DNA of 64,000 bases, from contig JADFUC010000511.1 of NCBI GenBank assembly GCA_019722365.1, positions 1,612,001-1,676,000 of the forward strand, given 5' to 3'. This stretch comes from Lithospermum erythrorhizon. Its lineage: Eukaryota; Streptophyta; Magnoliopsida; Boraginales; Boraginaceae. Under the pieces are notes generated by a model. That model was not told where the DNA came from. It did not search any database and saw only the letters and a program-made list of their open reading frames with translations. The stretch's first letter is position 1; each line of letters starts with the position of its first letter. This document shows positions 23,529-39,592 of this stretch, piece by piece. Made by a program: the position numbers and the translations under genes.

Positions 23529-23825
23529 GTGGTTGTTTCACATTTTGAGCACGACAACAAAGAAAACATCCCACCTTTCTCTTCAAAGAATATGAAGCAA
23601 GAACAAGTAAAGGGTCAATCTTCAGCTGCTTGCATTGTGAAGAGGAAGTTCAGAAGGCCTCTTAGAGACATCACACATTTATTTAATCAACCAAATCTCC
23701 AAAATCCAGCTGCAGTTACTGATATTCAGCTGAATTTGACTAGTCTTCGAAAGCGGAAAGCAGCTGATGAAGTTGATTCAATGCATAAATCTTGCTCCAA
23801 GATTCTGAGGAAGGAGTTTAGATAG
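23529..23825 (+). CDS. Small protein with KEN box and D-box-like motif
   Basis: The open frame encodes up to 98 residues. I do not recognise the family. Visible features are an acidic start followed by DNKENIPPF (a KEN box with the typical downstream prolines), a basic block with KRKFRRPLRDITHLFN that fits the RxxL destruction box, a KRK cluster near residue 75 and a basic C-terminus (SKILRKEFR). KEN plus D-box is the known degron pair for the anaphase-promoting complex, so a cell-cycle-regulated, possibly nuclear protein is inferred. No ATG opens this frame: it begins at GTG 23529, and the nearest ATG (23524) is one frame off. Either one or two bases are missing at 23524-23530, or translation starts at the internal Met 22. 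A CT-rich leader and an AT-rich 3' region fit a normal single-exon gene. Confidence 0.65.
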   Translation: MVVSHFEHDNKENIPPFSSKNMKQEQVKGQSSAACIVKRKFRRPLRDITHLFNQPNLQNPAAVTDIQLNLTSLRKRKAADEVDSMHKSCSKILRKEFR

Positions 23826-24829
23826 ATCATTACATGGATTGTGGGGGGTCAGACTGATAAACTGGAATACGACGGGGAAGATTTTATTATTATTTTGAGG
23901 AGTCATGATTATGTCTCAATTATATTAATAAACAAACATAATATGCAGATTGTTCATATTGCAATTGATTTTTAGATTATACATAATTGATTTTGGTAAT
24001 TTGATATTGTACTTTATGTTAACTGACTTGTCTGTTTAGTTGACCATTAAGTGGTGTTTGTTTCAAGTGTATTGAAATGAATCGAAAATTGTGGGATGAT
24101 CAAGACTGAGAGATGATAAGACGAAAAGATTAATCCGAGCTCTATGGACAACAATATGGATCAAGAGTCCCAACTTCAAATACGAGTAACCAACTAACTA
24201 AATAAGCATTTGGTTCTTCTAAAAAGCGTCCAATGTCTAAATTGAAAGACTGAGAAATTACTTAATGGCATGAACGTGGATTCAACATACACCTAACCAA
24301 CGTAAATCAGGCATGAGGCATACTAATGGAGTAGAGTTATTGAACAGTTTGTTGGATGGGGCCCATTTTCCACCTGACATAAGGAAAAGAATATTGTTAC
24401 TGTTAAGAGTAGCCGTGAATACACATTGATAGTTGCGTTGGTGTCCTCGAGTTAATATATAAGGTTTTAATTTCTATTTCTTTATTGTCGATTGGTTTCT
24501 GGTGGAATACAAAATGCAATTGTCACTCGTGGTATCGCCATGAACACAGCCCGATGATAGAGCTTGTATAACTTGCATAACTCGCGTTATTAGTTTGTAT
24601 CATCCAGAGTTAATAAGGTCTTGAGAATACTTTTATCTGATGTCAAATCATTTTAGAGTGGAATCGTGGACTCTTGCTCAGTTATATTTGTTATGATTTG
24701 ATTAGTGGTTTACATGACCCGATCTTTATGCTAGAAGTTTTTTAGCTTAACATTTATTAATTAATTAAGGTTGAAATTGATTGTAATATAGTTTTTCTTC
24801 TTACTATATGAGGCAATTATTGATGAAGA

Positions 24830-25925
24830 GTCATTAAGTCGGTGGAGGAGTGGTGCGGGTTTTATGGACACCGTGGGGTGTTTAAGAGGAGGATTAAAAT
24901 TGGGGCTATTGAGACATATTGGTAGTCTTCACGCAGCTTCACCTACCGGTTTATATTGGAGATTTCTTGAAGTACTTATATCAGTGACCATGTTTCCCAA
25001 TGACTTGAAGACTACTTGGCAAATGAATAAATTGACCAAGCAATTCGAGGAATTTGTGGGATTTTTGATATAGGATACAAGGGGTACCCTTCACAGGAAA
25101 TAATAATTTTGTTGCTCTACTTATACAGAACCGGGCTTGATAAGGTGTTTGCTAGCAAAGGTTGGAATGACTTGTTTCGAGGAGAGCGAGCTACGTCGCT
25201 ATTTGACATGTCATTTGGATAAATGCTCTGCTTTTGCTTAAAGATACGCACTCAGAGCTCAGGAGCTATGTCGGCAGAACCACGGATGTTTGCAGTAGGA
25301 ATTCTAACATCATTTTGTGGTTTTTGCGGGGCATTGTTCACGTCACAAAATGGGTGTTTGCTCCGTCCAGTCATCACATAAGCAAATTTTTGTCAAATGG
25401 GTCTAAGTTGGAGGTTTTGTTTACTTTGGAGGATGTCAGTGTGGGTTGTTCTCACATGCGTAGTGCAGAAATCACGAGGGGCTGATGGTATGTCGGCCTT
25501 GTGCTTTAAGTTTAATTGGGATCTTTGTAGGGGTGGATGTGGTATTAAAAGATTGCTTAGTTAGGATTAAATGAAGAGGTCTTTCTCAATTAAATTCAGC
25601 TGTACTTTGATTTCCCTTATTCTCGAAATAGTGGCACCTATTAATATGATCCAATTTGAATCATGAATTTATGTCTTGACTGACAAGTAAGTGACAAAAG
25701 TTTTTGGCTCTGGGTGAAAGATATTTTACCCTCGATTATCTGGAGATACCAGAATGCTTTATCTTTCAAAGGCTCATCACGGGATAATGTTTTGTTGTCT
25801 TTTGAAGCTCATCACTTTTATAAAGAATCGAGGCTCAAAGGAGGCCAAGGGTATATATGTCTATCAAATTGGACATGTTAAAGACTTATGATAGAGTAGA
25901 ATGGTCCATTAATGGTACTTGGTTT
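24830..25925 (+). pseudogene. L1-type LINE fragment (endonuclease end plus reverse transcriptase)
   Basis: Several frames together give a plant LINE. Near 25130 the text RTGLDKVFASKGWNDLF matches the end of the endonuclease domain (RLDR-F-S--W--LF). Near 25783 DNVLLSFEAHHF matches the RT block usually read as DN-L-A-E--H, and after a frameshift near 25855 the frame gives IKLDMLKTYDRVEW, the well-known K-D--KAYDRV-W motif before the RT catalytic core. The YxDD region is missing, because the fragment stops where the MITE-like repeat at 25917 begins. It is non-functional. Confidence 0.7.
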
Positions 25926-26255
25926 AGATTAATGTTCATTAATCACTTATAAGGTATCGATTTTAATATAAAATAATACCATTCATAAAATGTACCGTTC
26001 TAAGATGGTACAATTGAAAATATTCAAAAAAACATGCGCAAAGTTATTCTATGAACTTAATTAGAATGTGTCGCCGAAATTCGTTAAGCAAATTGCAAAT
26101 TACTAAAAGTTAAAAAGTAAGCTAATATAATTTGATAATAATAGTTTTTTTTTTTTGAAAATGAGTAATATAATTATATAAAATCATGCAAAGAAAAGAA
26201 AATATATCATAAATGATATCATTGTTTTGATCATTAATGAACCATTAATGAGCAA
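25917..26255 (+). repeat. MITE-like repeat family, copy 2
   Basis: This copy starts with TTAATGTTCATTAAT near 25931 and ends with ATTAATGAACCATTAATG near 26232, so its ends are near mirror images. Internal blocks 'ttctaagatggtacaattg' and 'taattagaatgtgt' are shared with the inverted copy at 57996-58345, and the order matches the copy at 3251. It abuts and may interrupt the LINE fragment. Confidence 0.6.
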
Positions 26256-26848
26256 AGAAGCAATAACATGCTCCGTGTTTGGTCCCAATTTCACCAAAAC
26301 GGTAATTTCATAATTTGTGTATGACACAAAAATGACCGAATTGGGGACTAAATCATATCGCACCCATATAGTCACTTTCAGGGATTAAATCCTAACATTT
26401 AAACTATTAGAGGCCACGCCTTGACTTGATCTCTTTGAGGATCAGGCTGACAGAGCTCTAACTCCCAAAAATAAGCACATCAAATTCAAGGTAGATAAAT
26501 CAAATAAAAAGGAATGAAATGTGAAAAACAAAATAAAACTCCTCTAAATTTTCTTGTGCAAGTGTCTTTACAAATTGGAGCAGTTGTTCTGTAGCTGCTC
26601 TGTACATGAAAGAAACTATAAACCACATTTTCCAATTTCAATAGATGAATAACATCCCAATCGCCTGGCAACCTTTCTTGCCATATACGAGTACAAATGA
26701 ACATCACTTACATCTTCCTTTTCCTTTTAATCCTCATATGCATGCCAAATTAAACAAATTTCCTATCAGTAAACAATGACATTTTCCATCAACTAATTGA
26801 ACTACAGACAATAATGAAATACCCTTTTATTCTTTTAATGAACTATGT

Positions 26849-29800
26849 TCAACCGAAGAGAGTTGCATATAAAAGTTCATTCCAAGTATCAGGCAATCCT
26901 GGAAGACACCAATGGCTACAATCCATTGTGTTGTGATCACTATAGCGAACAGGGTGGCCATCTTTACGATATTGTGAAAGTGTTGTGATATCTAACAGAT
27001 AAACCGGTTTCTTGAGCCTGCTTAGGACTTTGTTAAGAATGATTGATCCTAATGGTGTTCCTGCTGGGTACTTCATCCCGAAGAATGGTTGTGTCTCACT
27101 TGCACAAGTCTTTGATGGTGCTCCCCATTCTCTGCCACTGAAATTCATTATACTTACATTAAAATTAATAGAATTTCGTCTTAAAATTAGTTACTAATGA
27201 GAAAATTAATCCATGTTTCGACTAGTTAAATCATTCAGTTAAATTCATTGAACGTAGTATAAAATAAAATGTGTTACTATTTAGTCAATTGTTAAATGTG
27301 ACTATAGTACTAATACTTACATATAGTGTGTGGGAGAAATGCCCTGGAAGAAGACTTTGGTTTTCGAAGGGTCGATATTTCGATTGACCCAGCGAGCCCA
27401 TGTGGTCATCCCCTTGTAGTAAGCAACCAAACGGTTCATGTCTTTCAGCACTTTGTTTCCATCTTGTATGTAACTCCATCTGCAAAAGTTAGTGCCTGTC
27501 ATTGTTATTAAACAAATGCTTGAAAATCTTTCTTGAAATCATTCCCTGTTTCTTGTCCTAACTCATTCGTAGTAGTATTTGATAATTCCAAAGTTAGTTG
27601 TCAATATTCAATTATCTAAGAGGTTGTTTGGAAACAAATAGTTTGGAAATATTGAAAGGGATGAATAATCATACGGTTGGGAACTTCCGGTGTGAGTCCA
27701 CCAATGCCAGGAGTTGAAAATCAGCAAATCCATCCCTCTCCATGCATCTCCACTTCTTATGGAATCAAGTTTCAGGACAATTCCTGCCGGTTCTTTAACC
27801 ATGTCCACCAAAAATGGTGTCCGATATAATAGTATTTGAACTCCATAGTCCTGAAATTTTTACAAAATTTAATGCTTATACATTTGTCTGTGGCTCTACT
27901 TATTGAAATCATACAAATGCACCTTCCTATATATAAAAAACATACATCAACTATTCATGGTCCTTGAATAAAATTACATAAAATATTGAGCAGATGATAC
28001 TCTCTCACGGTTTTTTTGTTTATTAGTTTTTAGCAATTTCAGCGTAAATTAAGAAAAATAATAATAAGTAGTCGAAAGATACGTTAAAATGTATAATGTG
28101 ATGTTTAAAAGCCTTATCGTTGGTGGATTTGATATTTTTCATGACAAAAATAAGCCAAAAAGTATATTGAAAATATAGGAGTCTGATTTTACATCTTTAG
28201 AATGACAAATCTTTTGACACAAAATTTAATCAAAGCTTGACCGAAATAAAAAAAAGCGAAGAGTAATCTTTTTAATAACTTTAAAGTTGGAAAGCTTGAT
28301 GAAAAGAGATTAAAACTTTTTGGGCGCTTGAACTATCAAATCTTTAGTATATCTTATTTTTTTATAAATCTTAAAACTTGTCTTTCAACTTCAGTAAATG
28401 GTATATTCTTAAAATATAAAATAAAATGATTATGTTATAGTAAAATAGGCCCCATTTTGTTCCTCCATACTACTACTAAAATATAAGGAGTAAAGTATAA
28501 TTATTTAAAATAAATCTTTACCACTTTCTTCTACAACAACTTGGCCCCCCAAAGTTAAGTTTAGAATTTACTTTCGCTTTGATTAGTTGCAGTATGTCGA
28601 TAGGACAAGTTATAATGTTGATGAGTTCTTTAATATTTCTATATATATTTATAATTATAAGCTGAAATTCTTGTCCAACAATTGGTTAATATAAATAAAA
28701 TACCAAAAAACTAATGTAATGTTGATAGAGTGCCAACAAAATACAAATTCAGACAGGGCAGAAAATAACCGAAATTGAACCGAGACAGAACCGATTTAGG
28801 TTCAGAAATAAAAACCAAAAATCTTTGTTCGGTTAGGAACCGGAACCGATTGATTACAATTAAAAAAAATTAAAATAAATACCTCTCTCTCAGAAAGAAG
28901 GCTGCCAAAACACATGACGTACAAGAAATAGCGTACATTGCTTCAATAACTTTATATCACTCCATATGACCAGCGTGCTCAGGGTTCTACCGATAGGTCA
29001 ATTTAAAGATAACCTACCGAGGCTCTGGTCATGAAAACTAGTAAGCACTTGAGTATAAATTACAAGAAGCTGATGGCACCTTCAGAGAACATCAACTAAG
29101 TCACACCATAAAGGGGTGAAGTAATAAATCCCAAAGACCCACTCTTTGCTGAGAACAGCTTATCCACAATCCGACTCAAATGAAGGCCCGCTCGGATCAA
29201 GATCGGAGATTAAATCGAATCAGGAATTCGAGTTAGGTCTGGCCAAGCGGAATACTTGTTGCTAGGCCAGAGCTGGGGATAAATAACAATGCTCGAGGCC
29301 AGGTCTGAGTCCATGAGGCAGGGGCCATGTCAAATTTCATGGAGCTTCCCATCCCAAAATCAACTCAAATCGAAGCAAAGTCGAGGATTCAGTCAAGCCG
29401 AGCTTCATCTCAAAACTCACCATCGAATTAAGCCTCCTCACAAGTAGTAAACCAATCTTGGGGCTCAATAGTTTGGACGGTTGGGCCTTTCGATTTGATA
29501 AAAGCGCGCATCTGTAGATGAATTTTCTCTCCTGATGAGTTTTATTTTGTACCCCTTAAATAAATAATAAAAATTCTTTTTTGCATTACAAATTTATAAG
29601 TTTAATCATCAAATTTAATTTTGAACGATTTTTTAATTAGGGAGGAAGGGAGTAATTATTGAATTACATTCTGTATGCAAATGAATCAATTGGATGGTGA
29701 TAATAAATAGAAGTAATAATTTTCAACCTACTTTAAAATTTATTGTTTAATTTAAATTTTTCGTTCAAGTACTTGAATTCATCATTGAGAAATTTAATTT

Positions 29801-31051
29801 TTTGTTGGATATTGCATTCGGAAGAATTACATAGCATAAACTGACAAACTCCTTTATCTGCATTTTATTTAGGTGAAAGAAAGCCATCACAAAGAGAATA
29901 CTTGGTGGATGGTGATCACCACCCGTCCACCACTTTTGAATCTTCATAGTGTTTTTGGTTGGATTGCAACTTTTCAGAGATAATTGGATAAAGCCATTTG
30001 AGGAATAACATTATTTCTCAAATCAAAATTAGACATTTACACACTCTTAAAACGCATTGGTGGAAATATAATACGCTCCAATAAAATTAGAATGCAGAGT
30101 TGCAAACGTAAAATAAAATAAAATACCAAATGCATGAGAATTAATACGGAGTAGTTCGTAAGATTCATGCAGTGCACAGGGTGGTCATTCACCCTAAAAA
30201 ATCTTCCCAAAGCAACTATGGCACATCATCTTTAAAATCACTAATTACATACTTTGAAATAAAGAAACGAGTATAGTACTAACCAGGAAACTGAGATCAG
30301 CTAGGCCATTGTTGCTGACCAGGGAGGTCCTAGCATTGGGCACCCAAGAGTGAAGCATGCTCGTATTCAAACTCAACAGACTACATTATCTTCTTTTCCA
30401 CCTCCATTTTCAGAATACCTTCCCATTGAAACTATATACAATATTCAAGAATTTATCAGATGAAATATTTCAACTTCACTATTAGTGATTTAATAAGTGG
30501 TTATATATTTGCTCCTGTATTATAGATGAAGCATTATGTTTTAGGATGTCAGCTTTGTTAAATCCGTCAAAATACAGATAATGATACAATCATACAATCT
30601 AATTTTAGGTAGGTATGGCTGAAGTACGGGGGCCAGCAGGGGCGAAATCTGCAATTAAATTTTATAATAAAGCTTGTGAATACGTCGATAAAATATAAAA
30701 AAAATACTCTAATAATGGAGACAGGAATTTGAAGTACCAGTACTTCCTAAATTTCAGAACATTTTATGTATTCAGTTGTACTTGGAGGATAAGAAGGCTG
30801 CCAACGGTACTTAATTATATTGTATCAAGGTCAACTTTGAACTTCAAGCAAGTTAGTTCATCATCTCTTGAAGGGCAGCTTGCAAGTTGTCTAGAGGATC
30901 GAAGCATCATATACCCACTTTCCACTAAAAAGTATTACATGTGCAGCAGTTTCACTAGCAGCTGTGGATGATTGTTCTTGTTTTCAAAGGCCATAGAACT
31001 TTTTGTATGGTAGCAAAGAGCTGAAAACAATGGTTTCAGCTGAAATGACAT
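26849..31051 (-). pseudogene. PMR5/TBL-family polysaccharide O-acetyltransferase, 5' exons disrupted
   Basis: Minus-strand gene read as exons: first exon(s) about 31051-30750, a block 30440-30284, then 27850-27675, 27479-27321 and 27137-26849. The last three have proper GT-AG borders and join in frame, encoding [38 protein letters not shown] and the catalytic DxxH block DCSHWCLPGLPDTWN. The N-terminal part shows a hydrophobic leader (MSFQLKPLFSAL), FSGKWVYD, SCP, CLKF and KYRWQP, but spread over several frames with stops; the GDSxS region near 30400 is also frameshifted, with DSLSLN recoverable only by changing frame. LHSWVPNARTSLVS then reads normally. Family members acetylate cell-wall xylan, mannan or pectin in the Golgi using the GDS and DxxH motifs. 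Damage is limited to the two 5' blocks, so this is either a decayed gene or a good gene with poor consensus there. The 2.4-kb intron from 27851 to 30283 contains a repeat insertion. Confidence 0.8.
28890..29560. repeat. GC-richer repeat insertion within the TBL intron
   Basis: This block stands out from the AT-rich intron on both sides and contains phrases such as 'ctaccgataggtc' and 'ggcccgctcggatcaagatcgg'. There are no long open frames or recognised protein motifs. It may be a solo LTR or other non-coding part of a retrotransposon; ends were not found. Confidence 0.35.
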
Positions 31052-34000
31052 CTTAGCTTTATTTGATCCAACGATCGAATTAAGTATTGCTTGTTTAATG
31101 TATGCTCAACTAACATTTGCAATCATGTCTAGTTTTATATGTATCAGAAATAACAGGCTATTATAATATTATTGATATATAAAATTATATAACTATAAAT
31201 TGGGGATAATATTATAGTTCAAATAACACTTTAAAATATGTTTTTGGAAAACAACATAATACAATAATTTGTAATACTCAATAAAATATTATACTCTATT
31301 TTGACCACCCTCAACCACTCTTTTATTTTGAACACTCAATCCACTATATTTGTTTCTATACTTGAGAGAATTGTTCGTTATTACTTGTTATTTCAATTGG
31401 GTGATGCACACAATGAACTAACCAAGTTTGGCTATTCATAGGTAAACATCACTAATGACTTTATCACAAATTTCTATCAATCGACTGTCGGAAGTCTAAA
31501 AATCCTTTCACCAACCGTTTATCTATACTTCACATTTAATTATTTGTTTCAAAAACAAAATTCAATCAACTCCTACCTCTTACTTATTGTTATCCTATCG
31601 GACCAACTTATTTTACAATAAATATTAATGGTTTAGCACAAAGATGGGGAGAGGTTGAAAGTACGTGATGTGGGAATTTTGGCGAGGCCGTGGGCGGGGG
31701 TTTACTTTATCCTCCTGCAGCCATTTCTCCAGGACCGGGGCATTTAGAGGTGAAGGCGGGGTGAGCCCTCTCTGTTGAGCGGAGTGCCAACGAGAGAGCT
31801 GGGAGCGTCTTCTTTGTTGGGATCTTTGTAAAGGTGCAGCTGGGGTCTATGGGAGTGAGGGCACTTGGAATTCTGGTGGTGACTCAGTTGTCTTGGGATT
31901 ATGTTCGCCTGTAGTGACTTTGGGGAGTCGACGAGGCTCAGGTATGCTCCCAGGCCTTTGACGGAGGGAGTCGATGGTCATTCCGATGGTAAAGTGGAGT
32001 AATTGTCAGGGGAATAGCGAGGAAATGAGTTCAGCATTGTTCATAGAATGTTGAGAATAGTGATATTTATGAAATCAAGGGTATGTGGGAGGAGATGACA
32101 GTATATTAAGGTCTGGTCTCTTTTACCAAATGAGGCTTTCTCTATGAATTAAATGGACATTTCAGGGTTAAACAGAAGATTACTTTTTTTATCTTTGTGA
32201 AGTGCATAAATTGTATTTATATCAGTCTTTGGTTGGAAATATCTTTAAAGAAATGATAAAGATAAGATTTTTGAAAAGACTAGGAATTGGGTGTGGTGGT
32301 AGCTGGCCGAAGGAAGAGAGTTGTGCACATGGTTGAGGACAAACGAAAGCAAATAACATATTTGAATAATCTAACCCTTTTAGTTTAAAATTCTTGGCCT
32401 TGGATTCAGAAGTGCTCATGGGGTTGGTTATTCTTCTTTTCTTTAAAAAATTAATAAAGACAAGTGGCTAAGTGCAATATAGTTAAATACGATGATTAAT
32501 TGATTAACATTGATAAATGGTAGCAGCCTCTGATATTGTAAACTGGTAGCATTTACCAAACTATGCACTTCTATAAATTTATAGTAGTGGATGTACATAT
32601 TAGCAACAGTGAGTTTTATTAAAGAGATCATACCAAGTTTTGGCACTAATAATACAAAACAAACAAAAGAAAATAAACAAATATTAACATAAATTATTAT
32701 TCATGTCAAATACATTGTGTCAACATAAGTTACATCGCTTTAAGTATGGTCGAAAAGAATTCGAGATAAGAGCGCGTTAAAACGTATGATGGTTTTTAAG
32801 AAAATCAGGCGTAAACATGGATTACTTTGGTTTTTCATGTGATTGGACAAAATTAAAGCAGTTGTGAAAAATTGACTTATAGAATCAACCATGCCACACA
32901 GAGGCAGAAACACAATAGGTGCATGTATAGCAGAGTAATGGACCAAGGAGGATTGTGGCCCGGTGATTGTGGCAGGCTATGGCCCAAGCTATACTAGAAA
33001 TCTTATATTCTGTTCAAATAGACCCATATATTTGAGAGTATGATCCTGTGTGAATGTGATAATTATTCGGGTCAACTTTAAACCTTATACAATCCCAACC
33101 AATTTTATCGTTAATAAAAAATTTGACCTCACTTCTAGAGTTCCTGGTTTTATATTTTAATGTTTTAATATTTCATTCCCATTGGTGAAAGAAAGTGTTC
33201 CCTAAATGCATATATTGTGATGTTTATGGAAAAGCTATCAATATTAGTTAGGTTAAACAAGTTGATTTATAAAACATACAACATGACATTTGATTCATCA
33301 ATTATTAGTTAAACTTTTAAGGAGTGCCCCAATATATATTATGTGTCATAAATCTGTGTTCCCACAATCTGTTGGTGATTTTGTCTGTATTGTCTTTCTC
33401 CAATACTGTGAATTAATAGGTGTCATCACTTTCATGGTCTTTTTCCAACTCACACTTACACAAAGGCCATCTATGTTATTCACTAATAGTGCTTTTATAG
33501 ATATTAATTAATTTCCTGCATGAATCAGTATCAATCTCACACTTAATGACCAAACAGACCTCAGAGTTGTTTACCTAAAACTTTGTATAGCTATACTTTA
33601 CTAGGAATTAAATTTCATTTTGTCTAACTCCAGAACGGACCCAAAAATATCTAAATAAAAATGGTGTGGAAATTATATATTAATTATATCCTTTTTGACT
33701 GCTATGATCAGAATTGAACTAAGTTGTTCATTTTATACAACGTGTAACTCTACAAGGCACAAGCATCTAGAGCAAATATTGAGGCATCAAACACTTCTTG
33801 AGATTCATCAATTTTGTGGAATTGAAGTTATATCTAGCCAATATTTAATTTTAATGATCGAAAGAAAAATGTATATTAGGCTTGTGCCACTATTTAGAGT
33901 GTAATTTTTTTATCTCTGTTTAATTTAATATTTGAAAAAAAACTATTTTGAAGAACAACTATGAAAATAAATGGAAAGCAATAGCATAATTAAAATTATA

Positions 34001-34140
34001 TATGTAGTTATTATTTGATTATTTAAAATAAAATAAGTAGAACTTGTTCCATTAACCTAGCAGTATATATAAAGAAGGGTCAGACACTGTTTGTAAAACT
34101 CACACAACATCGTCTGAAAGCATTTTAGCAACATAATTTC
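31052..34140. other. Shared intergenic region between divergent TBL and KARI genes
   Basis: Promoters of both genes should lie here. A TATATAAAG stretch at 34066-34074 followed about 65 bp later by the KARI leader is a reasonable KARI TATA box. The patch at 31640-32060 is GC-rich and unlike its neighbours, probably a decayed transposon fragment. No coding is supported. Confidence 0.45.
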
Positions 34141-37139
<2,999 letters not shown>

Positions 37140-38535
37140 AAGATATGAATGGAATCACCGTGCTTGGAACTATGGAGTCTTGGAGCACACATTTGATGTG
37201 TTTTTGTTTCTTAATGCGCTTTTGGATGTTTCTTTGGCTGTAGTTTGCTTCTTTGTGTTAGACTCTTGGTAGATGAAACTCATGAGGAAACTTTTTATAT
37301 GCTTATTTTTTGTTAAGTCTCTAAAACAGAGTATTAATAAGTGTGTCGCTATTCACTATTAAGCACCATTTACCTTTTCTACTTTCAATTGTTCTTTATA
37401 TTCTAGAAGTAATCTACCATTTTCCAAACTGCAACCGATTCAACAACAATGCTAAAAACATTTTTTTAGGTGGTCAAATTTTATTAATGTTTTGAGAATA
37501 CAACCATGCCTTAAACAAATAAATCGTGATAAGTCATCTAATTTTAATACAAGCCTTCTAATATTTCACAATTCTGACATTAGAGTGTTGCACGGTACAT
37601 CAAAACCGTTGTTCTAAATGTTGACTAACCGATTATATTGAGACAGTTTGAACTTTGAAGTTTTCATGTCCTTGCTTATTTGTACTTCATACGCTCAAAA
37701 TTATGTTAGTAACAACTATGCAAGAACATGGAATTTGCTTTAGCGACCAAGATGCTTACTGTGAGGTTTGTGCACTTCATATATTTCTTACTTTTGACAC
37801 TTCCCATCTTAGCCGCCCTTCAGCTTGTGGTAATAATGCTTGAATATAACTTTTGATTTGAACAAATATTAAAAATACTATCACGATTTTTATAAATATA
37901 TTTTTTGACATTCATGTTTACATTCAATTATATCCAATTCTAAATCAAACAATAAATGTACAAATCGTATCGTTCTTTGTTTATAGGATTCGCATTTCAT
38001 GCCCTTTTTTTAATATTACGGCTCAGAGTCTTCTCCTGATGCCACTTATATCCTAGGGTATTTTAATATTTTTGTTTCTACCCTAACACTATTTCTTATT
38101 TCATTTTGCTGCCACTCTTTATCTATTCACACAACACCCATATATTTACTTCTTTACTTTTTTTCATTTACATTATTACTTTATTATTATATTTAATCAA
38201 TTTTGATAATAAATTATCAAAATTTAGGTTCTCGATATTTAATTTTGATAATAAATTATGTTTAGTCTTTATTTTAGTTATCAGAATTCAATATATGTTT
38301 TTAAAGTATTTTAATTGAAGGTTATATGCATCATATATAGTTCCAGTTGTATCTAACTAGAATGTGTTACTCAAATTACATATGAATTTTTTTAGGTTTT
38401 GTGTGTTTTGAATTAGATTTTATTTGTTTTGCAATATTTTTCAATATTGTAGTAGTTAGATACAACTGAGCACCTGATTTTGGTTGGAAATATTTCATCA
38501 TATTTATTCATATTTTGATGAATTCATGGTTTCAT
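37140..38535. other. Intergenic downstream of KARI
   Basis: The first ~200 bp, rich in T, are probably the KARI 3' untranslated region. The rest is AT-rich with no supported gene. Confidence 0.45.
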
Positions 38536-38543
38536 ACTATAGG

Positions 38544-39592
38544 CATAGCCGGATCTAGAGTCCAAATTTGATGGTACAGAGACATTTTTTTTTTAAACAA
38601 CATCATTTATTCGATTTCTTTTTCAAACGTAGGCAGAAACGATGTCATTTTTTACCTAGCATATTTCATCCTATCATTCAATCAAAACAAGTTTATCTAT
38701 AACTCTACAATTAAAATCTATAATTTAGAACCTAAATACTCCCTCGAATTTTTTTAGTTATCATTCTAGCAAAAAAAATTATTTTAAAATCTTGTCGACT
38801 TTTTCGATTCAAATCTAACATTTAATTAGTTTTTTCTTTAAGCCCTTATTTAATGTATATGTAATAAAAGTTTCTACTCATATCAAAACATTCATTAAAT
38901 TATTGTTTGATTCATTAATTAAGAATATATGTAAAATGTCATTCATATTAATTGGCGTGAAAATAGCTAGGATGATGACTAAAAAACCGAAGAGAATAAC
39001 AATCAAAATTGATAAATGACAAAAACTAAATCAAAAATATTTATACCCAAATAATTAACAAAGATGATTAACAATAAGCAAATTTCAAGATCAATAACTA
39101 TTAAAGAAGATGATTAATAACTAATAATTAATAATTACAGAAGGTGATTATAACTCTAGAAAATGATTAACAATTAAGATGTTAACCAATTAATTAATCA
39201 ATCAATTAATTAATATTTAAATGATTCAATTAATCAATTTAAGTGACCCTACACAAATAGATTAAATTATGGCTAACTTGTTTAAGTCCATAACCCAATT
39301 AAAAAAACATACTAAATTAGCCCATTATGTGAGCCCATTTCACAAACTAAGTTGAAAGTTCATCTTCCTCAACATAATATCACTTACGAGTGGAGCTTAC
39401 TTCCGCACTATCAATTATCAATATCATCATCGATTTTCTTCATTTACCTCCACATTTTTGGTTATTTCATCTTCAAGTTCGTTTCTTTCCATATCTATAA
39501 CACATATGCTTCTTCAATCATCACCAACATAATTATTAATAATTGATTTTTTTTTTTTAATCTGGTGGTGCAATAGGGTAGGTCCGACTATG
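38544..39592. mobile_element. Non-autonomous hAT transposon with 8-bp target duplication
   Basis: The left end reads CATAGCCGGATCTA and the reverse complement of the right end reads CATAGTCGGACCTA (12 of 14 match). Directly outside lie identical 8-bp duplications, ACTATAGG at 38536-38543 and at 39593-39600. CA-starting inverted repeats with an 8-bp duplication are the signature of the hAT superfamily. The 1049-bp interior is AT-rich, has a T-tract near each end and no transposase frame, so the element depends on an enzyme made elsewhere. The perfect duplication suggests a fairly recent insertion. Confidence 0.85.
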
